Assembly (NCBI GenBank): GCA_041639705.1
Contig: JBEQBT010000085.1
Span: 1 to 12,041, forward strand
Direction of reading: 5' to 3'
DNA length: 12,041 nucleotides
DNA from: JARDZI01 sp041639705
GTDB taxonomy: Bacteria; Bacillota; Clostridia; Clostridiales; Caloramatoraceae
Shown piece by piece: positions 1 through 7,226 of this stretch; positions within the stretch are counted from its first letter, which is position 1, and every line of letters begins with the position of its first letter. The notes beneath the pieces are model-generated. The model was not told the DNA's origin. It ran no database searches and saw nothing but the letters and a program-made list of their open reading frames with translations. Both the position numbers and the translations under genes were made by a program.

Positions 1-328
1 CCAGTTTTTGATTTATCACTTCTATTCTTACATGAATACCATAGTTGAAGGGTCCTGGTTCCTTCCTTAGAATATAGATATTCTTAACAATTAAAGTCAA
101 ATACTCTTGTATCTTCAGCTTATATGACTTTGCATCTCCAACACTTCTAGTAGATGTTAATTTTTTTCCCAGTTTATCTATATCATCAAGCATTTGTTTT
201 AATCTCTGCTCTGATTGTTCTTTATTGGCAAGATTCAGTGACATAGAAAAGCCTTCACTTTTTTGTATCTTATCCTTAGTTTTAGAATTACTTACCTGTA
301 TTTTATCACTTACACTTGAAACCTTCAT
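1..328 (-). CDS. YaaR/DUF327 family protein, partial (3' end off the window)
   Basis: 109 codons of an ORF are visible. It starts at ATG 326-328 behind a GGAGG SD (336-340, 7-nt spacing) and leaves the window still open. The first ~30 residues are polar and probably disordered (MKVSSVSDKIQVSNSKTKDK). A helical part follows with LKQMLDDIDKLGKKLTSTR and then GDAKSYKLKIQEYL, which match my recollection of the DUF327/YaaR family (B. subtilis YaaR, about 146 aa), whose role is unknown. About three quarters of the protein should therefore be here. It lies directly downstream of the pckA terminator-like hairpin with only ~17 nt between the T-run and the SD, so no separate promoter fits. Family assignment rests on pattern memory, not an alignment. 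Confidence 0.7.
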   Translation of the reverse strand, partial: MKVSSVSDKIQVSNSKTKDKIQKSEGFSMSLNLANKEQSEQRLKQMLDDIDKLGKKLTSTRSVGDAKSYKLKIQEYLTLIVKNIYILRKEPGPFNYGIHVRIEVINQKL

Positions 329-356
329 AAATTTACCTCCATAAACATAACTATTA

Positions 357-392
357 CTAAAAATGAAAGGGTGGAATAAACCACCCTTTCAT
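357..392 (-). terminator. Rho-independent terminator of pckA
   Basis: A 12-bp perfect stem (363-374 with 381-392, arm ATGAAAGGGTGG) closes a 6-nt loop. On the minus strand it is followed by T5 (359-363). The distal base of the stem overlaps the pckA stop codon (392-394). The SD of the next gene (YaaR) lies only ~17 nt beyond, so termination may be partial. Confidence 0.8.
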
Positions 393-1972
393 TATATCAT
401 AACTACTGGACAAGCATTTCTAATTTCCTCAGGAACATTTTTAAATTTTTCAAAATTCTTATTGAATTTTTCAGCTAGTTCATTTGCATATCTACAATAC
501 TCATTTTTATCTTTCCACGTATTAATTGGGTTTAGAATCTCTTCTTGAACATTTGAACATGTTTTTGGAATACTTACCCTAAATATTGGATGTTCTTCAT
601 ATTCAACATTTTTAAGTTCTCCATTAATTGCTGCTGTAACCATTGCTCTTGTGTATATAAGCTTCATTCTATTGCCTATTCCATATGGTCCTCCAGCCCA
701 TCCTGTATTAACAAGATAAACCTCAGTATTATATTTATCAATTCTTTCACCCAGCATATTTGCATAAAATGATGGATTCATTGGCATAAATGGTTCTCCG
801 AAGCATGCAGAAAAGGTAGCTTGCGGCTCCACAATTCCTCTTTCAGTCCCAGCAAGTTTGCTTGTATAACCTGACATAAAGTGATACATTGCTTGTTCTT
901 TAGTAAGCTTTGAGATAGGAGGCAGTACACCAAATGCATCTGCTGTCAAAAATATAACAGTTTTAGGTTGACCACCTTTACCTTCAATAACTGCTCCAGG
1001 TATAAACTCAACAGGATAAGCAGCTCTGGAGTTTTCAGTAAAGAGTGCATCGGAATAATCTGCTTCTCCACTATCATTCACCACGATGTTTTCAATCAAT
1101 GTTCCAAACCTTATTGCATCCCAAATCTGTGGTTCATTTTCCTTAGAAAGATTTATACATTTTGCATAACATCCTCCTTCAAAATTGAAAACCCCGTCAT
1201 CAGACCATCCGTGCTCATCATCACCAATTAGTCTTCTGTTTGAATCAGCAGACAGTGTAGTTTTTCCTGTACCAGACAATCCAAAGAAAAGTGCTACATC
1301 TCCATTTTTTCCGATATTAGATGAACAATGCATTGGAAGAACTCCCTTCTTTGGAAGTATATAGTTCATTACGGAAAAAATAGATTTCTTCATTTCTCCG
1401 CAGTACATTGTACCACCTATAATAACCATTTTTTTCTCAAAATTGATTATTACGAAAGCTTCAGAATTAGTTTTATCAATGACTGGACTCGCTTGAAATC
1501 CTGGTGCAGTTATTACAGTGAACTCAGGATTAAAGCTCTTCAATTCTTCTTCATTTGGTCTAATAAATAATTGATGGACAAATAAATTACCTGAAGCCAT
1601 TTCGTTTATAAATCTAATAGGCATTGAGTATCTTCTGTCTGCTCCTGCTAGTCCATCAAAAATATAAATATCTTTTTTTTCAAGATATGCAAGCAGTCTT
1701 AAAAATATAGTATCAAATGTACTCTGTATAATTGGGATATTGATTTTTCCCCAATTTATTTCATTATGTATGCTTTCCTGATCTACAATAAATCTATCCT
1801 GGGGAGATCTCCCAGTATATTTCCCTGTATTTATACTTAAAGCCCCATTACTTGTAAGTTTTCCTTCACCCTTTAGAACTGCATGCTCGATTAACTTGCA
1901 TACTGAAAGATTTCTGTAAACATTAGTAATACCTACAAAGCCAATGTTATTAAGATATGAGTTAAAATTCAT
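392..1972 (-). CDS. pckA: Phosphoenolpyruvate carboxykinase (ATP)
   Basis: 526 aa, full length for the ATP-dependent bacterial family. It interconverts oxaloacetate + ATP with PEP + CO2 + ADP in the cytosol (gluconeogenesis, or PEP carboxylation in fermenters). Visible motifs in order: NTGKYTGRSPQDRF at 48-61 with substrate-binding R55; GGTMYCGEMKKS at 186-197, holding the metal/substrate lysines K195/K196; MHCSSN at 214-219 with H215; the kinase-1a P-loop GLSGTGKT at 231-238; the kinase-2 motif LIGDDEHGW at 248-256 with D251/D252; ENSRAAYP at 313-320 with R316. All key residues known from E. coli PckA are present, so it should be active. The start ATG 1970-1972 follows GGAGG at optimal spacing. 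A terminator overlaps the stop. rnhA lies 111 bp upstream in the same direction, with a possible pckA promoter in the gap. Confidence 0.97.
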   Translation of the reverse strand: MNFNSYLNNIGFVGITNVYRNLSVCKLIEHAVLKGEGKLTSNGALSINTGKYTGRSPQDRFIVDQESIHNEINWGKINIPIIQSTFDTIFLRLLAYLEKKDIYIFDGLAGADRRYSMPIRFINEMASGNLFVHQLFIRPNEEELKSFNPEFTVITAPGFQASPVIDKTNSEAFVIINFEKKMVIIGGTMYCGEMKKSIFSVMNYILPKKGVLPMHCSSNIGKNGDVALFFGLSGTGKTTLSADSNRRLIGDDEHGWSDDGVFNFEGGCYAKCINLSKENEPQIWDAIRFGTLIENIVVNDSGEADYSDALFTENSRAAYPVEFIPGAVIEGKGGQPKTVIFLTADAFGVLPPISKLTKEQAMYHFMSGYTSKLAGTERGIVEPQATFSACFGEPFMPMNPSFYANMLGERIDKYNTEVYLVNTGWAGGPYGIGNRMKLIYTRAMVTAAINGELKNVEYEEHPIFRVSIPKTCSNVQEEILNPINTWKDKNEYCRYANELAEKFNKNFEKFKNVPEEIRNACPVVMI

Positions 1973-2050
1973 TTATGATTCCTCCATCCATAATATCATA
2001 AATACATTTTACAATTATGAATGAAAAATTGCAAATTATTTATAATATAA

Positions 2051-2080
2051 AATATATCATTCACTGACATGTTTTGACAA
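2051..2080 (-). promoter_or_regulatory. Possible sigma-A promoter of pckA
   Basis: Minus strand TTGTCA (2075-2080), an 18-nt spacer and TATATT (2051-2056) lie just after the rnhA stop. The leader to the pckA start would be about 70 nt. No terminator for rnhA is visible, so read-through from rnhA is also possible. The AT-rich context makes the call weak. I see no cre-like CcpA site. Confidence 0.35.
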
Positions 2081-2083
2081 AAA

Positions 2084-2539
2084 TCATAAACTTTCTATTT
2101 CATCCATAGCTTCATTCGCCAATTTATCAACTCTATTATTAAGTTCATTGTCGGAATGCCCCTTAACTTTAATAAACTCAATAGTATGATATTTAGTTAA
2201 ATCTATCAGCTTTTCCCATAATTCTTTGTTTTTCACAGGTTCCTTATTCGCTGTTTTCCACCCGTTTCTTTTCCAATTTTCAATCCAATTTTGTTTGAAT
2301 GCATTTACTACATATGCAGAATCACTATGAAGTTTAACATTGCAAGGCTCCTTAAGCATCAATAATGCATCAATTACTGCAGTTAATTCCATTATGTTGT
2401 TAGTAGTATTTTTATATCCTTTTTTAATTTCTTTTATTTTATCTCCATAAATTAATATGGCTCCATATCCTCCAATAGTCAAGTCCCTACCATTGCCTCT
2501 GCAGCCACCATCTGCATAAATTATTACTTCTTTTCCCAT
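2084..2539 (-). CDS. rnhA: Ribonuclease HI
   Basis: 151 aa, close to the 155 aa of E. coli RNase HI. It cleaves the RNA strand of RNA-DNA hybrids (R-loops, Okazaki primers). The catalytic set is complete: D10 in YADGGC, E51 in IMELT, D73 in HSDSAY, H128 in VKGHSD and D138 in RVDKLA. The tryptophan-rich basic protrusion that grips hybrids is present (W85, W89, W94, with several Lys/Arg between), as in E. coli and unlike the shortened forms without it. The start at 2537-2539 follows GGAGG with good spacing. It is transcribed away from ftsH, with 237-246 bp between the two starts, and runs toward pckA. No clear promoter stands out for it in the shared intergenic region. Confidence 0.96.
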   Translation of the reverse strand: MGKEVIIYADGGCRGNGRDLTIGGYGAILIYGDKIKEIKKGYKNTTNNIMELTAVIDALLMLKEPCNVKLHSDSAYVVNAFKQNWIENWKRNGWKTANKEPVKNKELWEKLIDLTKYHTIEFIKVKGHSDNELNNRVDKLANEAMDEIESL

Positions 2540-2712
2540 ATATTTTCCTCCTATTTCTAATTAACATGGTGTTATAAAAATATATTACCATATAAACTTA
2601 TTTCATATGCTATTTATTAAAAATGTTGATATGAATGGACTCCTAAATGTAGGGGTGAACAGAATTTTTGATAATTAATTTTTTCTAACATTATATAACA
2701 TGGAAATGCTTA

Positions 2713-2728
2713 TGTAAAAAATTTTACA
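2713..2728. promoter_or_regulatory. 16-bp palindrome overlapping the ftsH -35 (operator candidate)
   Basis: TGTAAAA-AA-TTTTACA has perfect 7-bp arms. Its right arm contains the TTTACA taken as the -35 of ftsH, so a bound protein would block RNA polymerase. The half-site TGTAAA occurs again at 2744-2749. The binding protein is unknown; it does not match CIRCE, CtsR, Fur or LexA sites. Confidence 0.35.
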
Positions 2729-2756
2729 AGAGCTTTAATATTATGTAAACTATAAT
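2723..2756 (+). promoter_or_regulatory. Probable ftsH promoter
   Basis: TTTACA (2723-2728) is followed after 17 nt by TAAACT (2746-2751), which runs directly into TATAAT (2751-2756, 22 nt from the -35). Either hexamer could be the -10. The TATAAT box ends 29 nt before the ATG chosen for ftsH. The same arrangement (TTGACA-N17-TAAACTATAAT) precedes fur in this window. Confidence 0.5.
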
Positions 2757-2785
2757 TACTATATTCCACAACAGGGGTGAACTAT

Positions 2786-4531
2786 ATGAAAAAATATAAT
2801 AAACTAATTCTCATAATTCCTATTGTTTTATTACTAATTATTGCTTTAGCTTCAAATAATTATACAAAATCTAGTCAAAAGAAAAATACTATTCAATATA
2901 ACTCCTTTATAGAAATGATTAATAAAGGAACTGTAACTGATGTTTATTTATCTGATAATGAGACGATAAAGGTTAAACTTAGTGATAGCAAAATAGTATA
3001 TACAACAAACCCACGTTCACTAACATTTAAAGAAACATTGCTTACAAAGGGAATTAATGTACATGAGGGGGGAGATGTTAACCCTTTAGAAACAATTCCT
3101 CTATCTATCTTATTTGTATTTGTTATAGTAATGGCAGTTTATTATGCTTCAAAGGGATCAAAAGGCAAAGCAGGAGCTTTTAAACTATCAAGTATTGATG
3201 CCGCTCCTGAAAAGGATACCGGTATTACATTTGAAAATATTGCAGGAAATGACGAAGTTAAAGACAATATTAAAGAGTTGGTAGATTTTATCAAACATCC
3301 TGAAAAGTATTTGAAATATAATGTTAGAATGCCAAGGGGAGTTATTCTTTACGGACCTCCAGGTACAGGTAAAACATTAATGGCTAAAGCCCTAGCAAAT
3401 GAGGCGGGAGTTCCATTTTTTGCAGTTAATGGTTCTGACTTTGTACAAATTTATGTAGGTGTGGGTGCAGGAAGAATTAGAGACCTTTTTAAAAAGGCTA
3501 GAGAAAAAGGAAAGGCCGTTATTTTTATTGATGAAATTGATGCAATTGGTAAGAAGAGAAATGGCAGAGGCGACGGAGGTTCTGATGAGAGAGATCAAAC
3601 TTTAAATGCACTTCTAGCTGAAATGTCTGGATTTAAAGAAAACCAAGGCATTATTGTAATGGCTGCAACAAACAGACTTGACGTATTAGATGAAGCTTTA
3701 CTACGTCCTGGTAGATTTGACAGACATATAGAAGTTGGTTTACCTGATATAAAGGCCAGGCAGCAAATATTAAATGTTCATGGACGTAAAAAGCCCTTAA
3801 GCATAGATGTCGATTTACAGAAAATCGCTCAAATGACTGTATATTTTTCAGGAGCAAAACTTGAAAATCTTATGAATGAAGCTGCACTTCTTGCCGCAAA
3901 GGATAATTCTGAATATGTTACAATGAAACATTTAGATGTAGCATTTGGAATAGTTGTTGCAGGTGCAGAAAAAAAAGATAGAAGTTATATTAAACAGATT
4001 GATAGATCAATTACTGCATATCATGAAGCTGGACATGCATTAGTATCAAGGCTGGTATCCCCAGAAAATACAGTAAGAAAAATAACTATAATACCTAGTA
4101 CGAAAGGAGCTGGAGGATATACATTAAATATACCTCCTGATAGGATGTACAGTACAAAGAAACAACTTATAAATAGAATAATGGTTGGCCTTGGAGGAAG
4201 GGCTGCAGAGGAAATAATATTTGGTAAGGATAACATTACAACTGGTGCCTACGGAGATATACAAAGTGTAACAGAAATAATAATTTCAATGATCAAATAT
4301 TATGGAATGTTTGAAAATTCAGGTCTTTTAAATTATGATTTGCTTACAAACGAAGGTATATCAAGTCCTGCAGATATAATTAAACTTGCAAATGATACAG
4401 TTACTTCATTATATGAAGAGGTTAAAGCTTTGCTATCTTCATCAATCAACAAGCTTGAAAAGCTTGCTAATGCATTGCTTGAATTTGAAACAATTTATGA
4501 TGAACAACTTGATGAGATAATTGCAGTATAA
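2786..4531 (+). CDS. ftsH: ATP-dependent zinc metalloprotease FtsH, short paralogue
   Basis: 581 aa from ATG 2786. A GTG at 2777 would add three residues, but it lies inside the SD AGGGGTG, so ATG (6-nt spacing) is preferred. Membrane-bound AAA+ protease of unneeded membrane and regulatory proteins. Order: TM1 ~6-24, extracytoplasmic domain ~25-102, TM2 ~103-121, AAA+ domain with Walker A GPPGTGKT 190-197, Walker B VIFIDEID 245-252, SRH with arginine fingers R307/R310 (LLRPGRFDR), then the M41 peptidase with HEAGH 413-417 and third zinc ligand D491 (TGAYGDIQ). All catalytic residues are kept. Odd points: the pore loop reads IYVGVGAG (Tyr for the usual Phe, Gly for Ser), and the usual SNDL around the third ligand reads YGDI. 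This suggests a divergent second FtsH, not the main housekeeping copy. It is the only plus-strand gene in the window. Confidence 0.93.
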   Translation: MKKYNKLILIIPIVLLLIIALASNNYTKSSQKKNTIQYNSFIEMINKGTVTDVYLSDNETIKVKLSDSKIVYTTNPRSLTFKETLLTKGINVHEGGDVNPLETIPLSILFVFVIVMAVYYASKGSKGKAGAFKLSSIDAAPEKDTGITFENIAGNDEVKDNIKELVDFIKHPEKYLKYNVRMPRGVILYGPPGTGKTLMAKALANEAGVPFFAVNGSDFVQIYVGVGAGRIRDLFKKAREKGKAVIFIDEIDAIGKKRNGRGDGGSDERDQTLNALLAEMSGFKENQGIIVMAATNRLDVLDEALLRPGRFDRHIEVGLPDIKARQQILNVHGRKKPLSIDVDLQKIAQMTVYFSGAKLENLMNEAALLAAKDNSEYVTMKHLDVAFGIVVAGAEKKDRSYIKQIDRSITAYHEAGHALVSRLVSPENTVRKITIIPSTKGAGGYTLNIPPDRMYSTKKQLINRIMVGLGGRAAEEIIFGKDNITTGAYGDIQSVTEIIISMIKYYGMFENSGLLNYDLLTNEGISSPADIIKLANDTVTSLYEEVKALLSSSINKLEKLANALLEFETIYDEQLDEIIAV

Positions 4532-4542
4532 GACTTAAAAGC

Positions 4543-4570
4543 AAAAGGCAGCGTTTAAACGCTGCCTTTT
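4543..4570. terminator. Bidirectional terminator between ftsH and the RNase J gene
   Basis: A 28-nt perfect palindrome (half-site AAAAGGCAGCGTTT) fills the 40-bp gap between the convergent stops at 4531 and 4572. The GC-rich core is flanked by A4 and T4, so either strand gives a stem followed by T-rich sequence. Confidence 0.9.
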
Positions 4571-4571
4571 G

Positions 4572-6236
4572 TTATATTTCCATTATTATTGGTAATATCA
4601 TTGGCTTTCTTTTAGTTTTTTCATATAAAAACTCTCTTAAGTCATCTTTAATAGTTGTTTTGATAGGTGCCCATTCTCTTACTTTATTACCAAGACATCT
4701 GTCAAGAGAGCTCTTTACAATGTTTCTAGCTTCTTCCATAAGATTTTCGGATTCTCTAACGTACACAAAGCCTCTAGAAATAATGTCAGGTCCTGCTATT
4801 ACAGTCCCGGATTCTTTTTCTATTGTAATTACTACTGTCAAAATACCATCCTGAGATAAATGTTTTCTATCCCTTAATACAATATTTCCAACGTCACCAA
4901 CTCCAAGTCCATCAACAAGTACATGCCCTGAAGCAACGTTGCCGTTAATTTTAGCAGAATCCTTTGAAACCTCTAATACATTTCCTATCTCAGTAATGAA
5001 TATATTAGGTGCATCCATACCTAACTTTTGTGCTAGAAGTGAATGCTGTTTTAAATGTCTAAATTCACCATGTACTGGCATAAAGTATTTGGGTTTAATT
5101 AAACTATGAATAAGCTTTAACTCTTCTTGGCATGCATGACCTGACACATGTACATCAGCAAGTGATTCATATATTACATTTGCACCTTTTTTAAATAATT
5201 GATTTATAACCCTTGAAACAAGCTTTTCATTACCAGGTATTGGATTGGCAGATATAATTATGAGATCACCATTCCTGATAACTACCTTTTTATGCTCTGA
5301 GGCTGCCATCCTTGAAAGTGCTGACATAGGTTCACCTTGACTTCCAGTAGTAATAATAACTATTTTGTCATCTGGATATTTATCAATAGCATCAATATCT
5401 ATTAATACTCCATCTGGTATGTTAAGATAACCTAATTCACTTGCAACAGCAGTTATGTTTTCAACACTTCTACCACAAACAGAAACTTTTCTATTAAATT
5501 TTACTGCAGAATTTATTACTTGCTGTACTCTATGAACATTAGATGCAAAGGTTGCAACAATAATACGATTTTTTTCATCGGTAAAAATTTTATCAAATGT
5601 TTCGCCAACAGTACTTTCAGACATTGTATATCCCGGTCGTTCTACATTTGTACTGTCTGCCATTAGAAGAAGCACTCCTTTACTCCCCAGTTCAGCAAGT
5701 CTTGCGAAATCCATTACAGCTCCACCAATAGGTGTATAATCCACTTTGAAATCACCTGTATGTACAATTACACCTACAGGAGTATGTATAGCAAGTGAAC
5801 ATGAATCTGCGATGCTGTGTGTATTCCTAATAAATTCAACCTTTATTTCTCCAAAATCAACAATATCCTTTGGCTTAACCACTTTAAGCTGACAATCGTT
5901 TAAAATACCATGCTCTGTAAGCTTTGTTTCAACAATACCAAGTGTAAGTCTTGTTCCATACACAGGTATATTTAATTGTTTTAAAAAGTATGGCAGCGCA
6001 CCTATATGATCCTCATGACCATGGGTTAAAACAATACCTTTTACCTTATCCTTATGCTTTAGTAAATATGCAATATCGGGTATAACAATATCAACACCAT
6101 ACATTTCTTCATCTGGAAAGCTTAAACCACAGTCAATTACAATAATTTCATCTTTATACTCTATTAATGTCATGTTTTTTCCGATTTCATCCATTCCTCC
6201 CAATGGAATAATCTTTACTTTATCCTTTTTTGTCAA
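4572..6236 (-). CDS. rnj: Ribonuclease J
   Basis: 554 aa, matching the ~555 aa of B. subtilis RNase J1. Cytosolic 5'-3' exo/endoribonuclease of the metallo-beta-lactamase/beta-CASP family, central to mRNA decay and rRNA maturation in Firmicutes. Metal ligands: HGHEDH at 72-77, H140 in RNTHS, D162 in HTGDF and H389 in MPVHGEF. beta-CASP motifs are present as TTGSQGEP at 297-303 and HVSGHACQEE at 363-372. The N-terminal KIIPLGGMDEIGKN and the C-terminal helical domain are both complete. The start is TTG 6234-6236. An in-frame TAA immediately precedes it, so no earlier start is possible, and a GGAGGG SD (~6245-6250) is 8 nt away. fur lies upstream in the same direction, the usual clostridial order, but here a 343-bp gap with hairpins separates them. 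Confidence 0.96.
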   Translation of the reverse strand: MTKKDKVKIIPLGGMDEIGKNMTLIEYKDEIIVIDCGLSFPDEEMYGVDIVIPDIAYLLKHKDKVKGIVLTHGHEDHIGALPYFLKQLNIPVYGTRLTLGIVETKLTEHGILNDCQLKVVKPKDIVDFGEIKVEFIRNTHSIADSCSLAIHTPVGVIVHTGDFKVDYTPIGGAVMDFARLAELGSKGVLLLMADSTNVERPGYTMSESTVGETFDKIFTDEKNRIIVATFASNVHRVQQVINSAVKFNRKVSVCGRSVENITAVASELGYLNIPDGVLIDIDAIDKYPDDKIVIITTGSQGEPMSALSRMAASEHKKVVIRNGDLIIISANPIPGNEKLVSRVINQLFKKGANVIYESLADVHVSGHACQEELKLIHSLIKPKYFMPVHGEFRHLKQHSLLAQKLGMDAPNIFITEIGNVLEVSKDSAKINGNVASGHVLVDGLGVGDVGNIVLRDRKHLSQDGILTVVITIEKESGTVIAGPDIISRGFVYVRESENLMEEARNIVKSSLDRCLGNKVREWAPIKTTIKDDLREFLYEKTKRKPMILPIIMEI

Positions 6237-6287
6237 TTACAATTCCCTCCTCTTAGTCAAATATATCCGAACATTACCAACAATGAT

Positions 6288-6317
6288 ATTATACTTCATG
6301 AATTAATATATTATCAA
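6288..6317 (-). promoter_or_regulatory. Sigma-A promoter of the RNase J gene
   Basis: Minus strand TTGATA (6312-6317), an 18-nt spacer and a perfect TATAAT (6288-6293). It predicts a leader of roughly 45 nt ending in the GGAGGG SD. It lies on the RNase J gene side of the hairpin cluster at 6433-6531, so the cluster does not interrupt it. Confidence 0.6.
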
Positions 6318-6432
6318 TATTTATTTATATAGTCCTTATATTATTGACGTTATTTAGTAATTATATTTTATATTTTTACCATTTTTATATGGTTTTATAA
6401 TATATATACTTCAATATTTATCGATTTCTAAG

Positions 6433-6531
6433 ACTCCACCTTCTATAAGGTGGAGTTTCCACTTTTTGCTTCAGGTGGGGTAGAGTCCCCACCTGAAGTC
6501 TCGATGTTCAGCTTTAGCTGAACGAGTTCAC
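6433..6531 (+). mobile_element. IS200/IS605-like right end / omega-RNA scaffold remnant, no tnpB
   Basis: Three tight perfect hairpins lie in 91 bp: 6433-6456 (10-bp stem, loop CTAT), 6469-6498 (12-bp stem, loop TAGAGT) and 6506-6523 (8-bp stem GTTCAGCT/AGCTGAAC, loop TT). They are followed by GAG-TTCAC (6524-6531). The layout 'stem around CTTTAG, then GAG, then TTCA' resembles what I recall of the right end of ISDra2, where the TnpB omega-RNA scaffold ends before its guide. Such ends carry subterminal hairpins recognised by the Y1 transposase TnpA. No tnpA or tnpB is near, so this would be a decayed or non-autonomous (PATE-like) copy. If real, the guide would begin at ~6532. A clear left end is not visible. 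Alternatives: a three-hairpin terminator or an unrelated structured RNA. Confidence 0.5.
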
Positions 6532-6535
6532 TATT

Positions 6536-6573
6536 AAGAAAACTACAGGTTCCAATTAAGAACACTGTAGTTT
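6536..6573 (-). terminator. Probable terminator of fur
   Basis: Minus strand AAACTACAG (6565-6573) pairs perfectly with CTGTAGTTT (6540-6548). An inner GTTC/GAAC extension follows one bulged base, and the stem is followed by TTTTCTT. It starts 6 nt after the fur stop (6580). Confidence 0.65.
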
Positions 6574-6579
6574 AATTCA

Positions 6580-7044
6580 TTAATCATTATTTACATTATT
6601 CCTGCATTTTTCACAATAACCAAAGAATTTCACACTATGATTTTCTATTTTAAAATTATATTTTTCTTCTACTTTTTTCTCTAGAGTTTCCAGCAAATCA
6701 TACTCAACCTCTTCAACACTTCCGCAGCTTTTACATATTAGATGATGATGTTGATGATCTTCATTCTTATGAACAAGCTCATATCTGTTACAACCATCAT
6801 CAAAATTCATTCTGCAGATTGCACCAATTCTTTCTAATAATTGAAGAGTTCTATATACTGTTGCAAGTCCTATTTCTGGGCAATCGCTTCTTACAAGATC
6901 ATATATTTCTTCTGTTGACAGGTGTTTGCCCTCATTTTCAAGCAGAATGTCTAATACAGCTCTTCGTTGAGGTGTTAGCTTATAGCCTTTAACCTTTAAT
7001 TGTTCCTTTAGTTTATCTGTTTCTTCTCTTGAAAAGTTAAACAT
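6580..7044 (-). CDS. fur: Fur family iron-responsive repressor
   Basis: 154 aa, usual length. N-terminal winged helix (~15-90) with GYKLTPQRRAVLDIL and the recognition-helix region GLATVYRTLQLLERIG (59-74). The dimerisation/metal domain has DHQHHHLICKSCG at 96-108 and a second CxxC pair: C104/C107 and C144/C147 should form the structural zinc site, and H97-H101 supply regulatory-metal ligands. The pattern is closest to Fur among Fur, Zur and PerR, and clostridial fur genes occur in exactly this ireB-ruvX-DUF1292-fur-RNase J context, but metal identity cannot be fixed from sequence. Start ATG 7042-7044 follows GAGGTG (7049-7054). It has its own promoter at 7121-7154, and a Fur box lies further upstream, so direct or indirect autoregulation is plausible. 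Confidence 0.9.
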   Translation of the reverse strand: MFNFSREETDKLKEQLKVKGYKLTPQRRAVLDILLENEGKHLSTEEIYDLVRSDCPEIGLATVYRTLQLLERIGAICRMNFDDGCNRYELVHKNEDHQHHHLICKSCGSVEEVEYDLLETLEKKVEEKYNFKIENHSVKFFGYCEKCRNNVNND

Positions 7045-7120
7045 ATTGCACCTCGGTTTTTATAAAATATTATTTAGAAAATATTTTATATTTAAGGATA
7101 ATACTTTTATTCACCAATGA

Positions 7121-7154
7121 ATTATAGTTTACATTATTTACTATCAATTGTCAA
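7121..7154 (-). promoter_or_regulatory. Probable fur promoter
   Basis: Minus strand consensus TTGACA (7149-7154), 17 nt, TAAACT (7126-7131), merging into TATAAT (7121-7126). The TTGACA overlaps the TGA stop of the small feoA-like ORF. ATGTAAACTATAATT (7120-7134) is identical to the sequence at the ftsH promoter. A small dyad ATTCA-CCAA-TGAAT (7109-7122) sits at the expected transcription start. Confidence 0.5.
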
Positions 7155-7207
7155 TAGATTTTCATTTGAAAATTGATTTGTCCTCTTTCTGCTTGATCTA
7201 ATGTCAT
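7151..7207 (-). pseudogene. 18-codon stub resembling the FeoA N-terminus
   Basis: The minus-strand ORF MTLDQAERGQINFQMKIY starts at ATG 7205-7207 and stops with TGA at 7151-7153. It has a proper SD (GAGGAAG, 7215-7221, 7-nt spacing) and sits just downstream of a strong Fur box. FeoA (ferrous-iron transport accessory protein, ~75 aa) commonly begins M-T/S-L-x-x-x-x-x-G-x, which the first ten residues fit; the rest does not continue as FeoA in any frame. The most natural reading is the 5' stub of a deleted Fur-controlled feoA. An alternative is a short leader peptide for fur. The similarity is to 10 residues only, so the identity is tentative. Confidence 0.4.
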
Positions 7208-7226
7208 AATATCACTTCCTCATATA

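Noticed and set aside
590..1570. Several plus-strand open frames of 60-87 codons inside pckA.
   Set aside because: They are antisense to a complete conserved gene, lack SD sites and have no recognisable content.
2651..2688. AGGGGTGAAC repeats the ftsH SD region (2773-2782) and is followed by a six-codon TTG ORF; CTCCTA/TAGGGG can fold over it.
   Set aside because: The peptide is only MIINFF, spacing to the TTG is long, and no promoter is evident; a 10-bp repeat is not remarkable.
3392..4236. Minus-strand open frames of 68-71 codons inside ftsH.
   Set aside because: Antisense to the conserved AAA+ and peptidase motifs, with no ribosome binding sites or family resemblance.
6378..6393. Small hairpin ACCAT-N6-ATGGT that might be the left end of the IS605-like element.
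   Set aside because: The stem is only 5 bp in very AT-rich sequence, and no target motif or boundary can be fixed, so I do not assign a left end.
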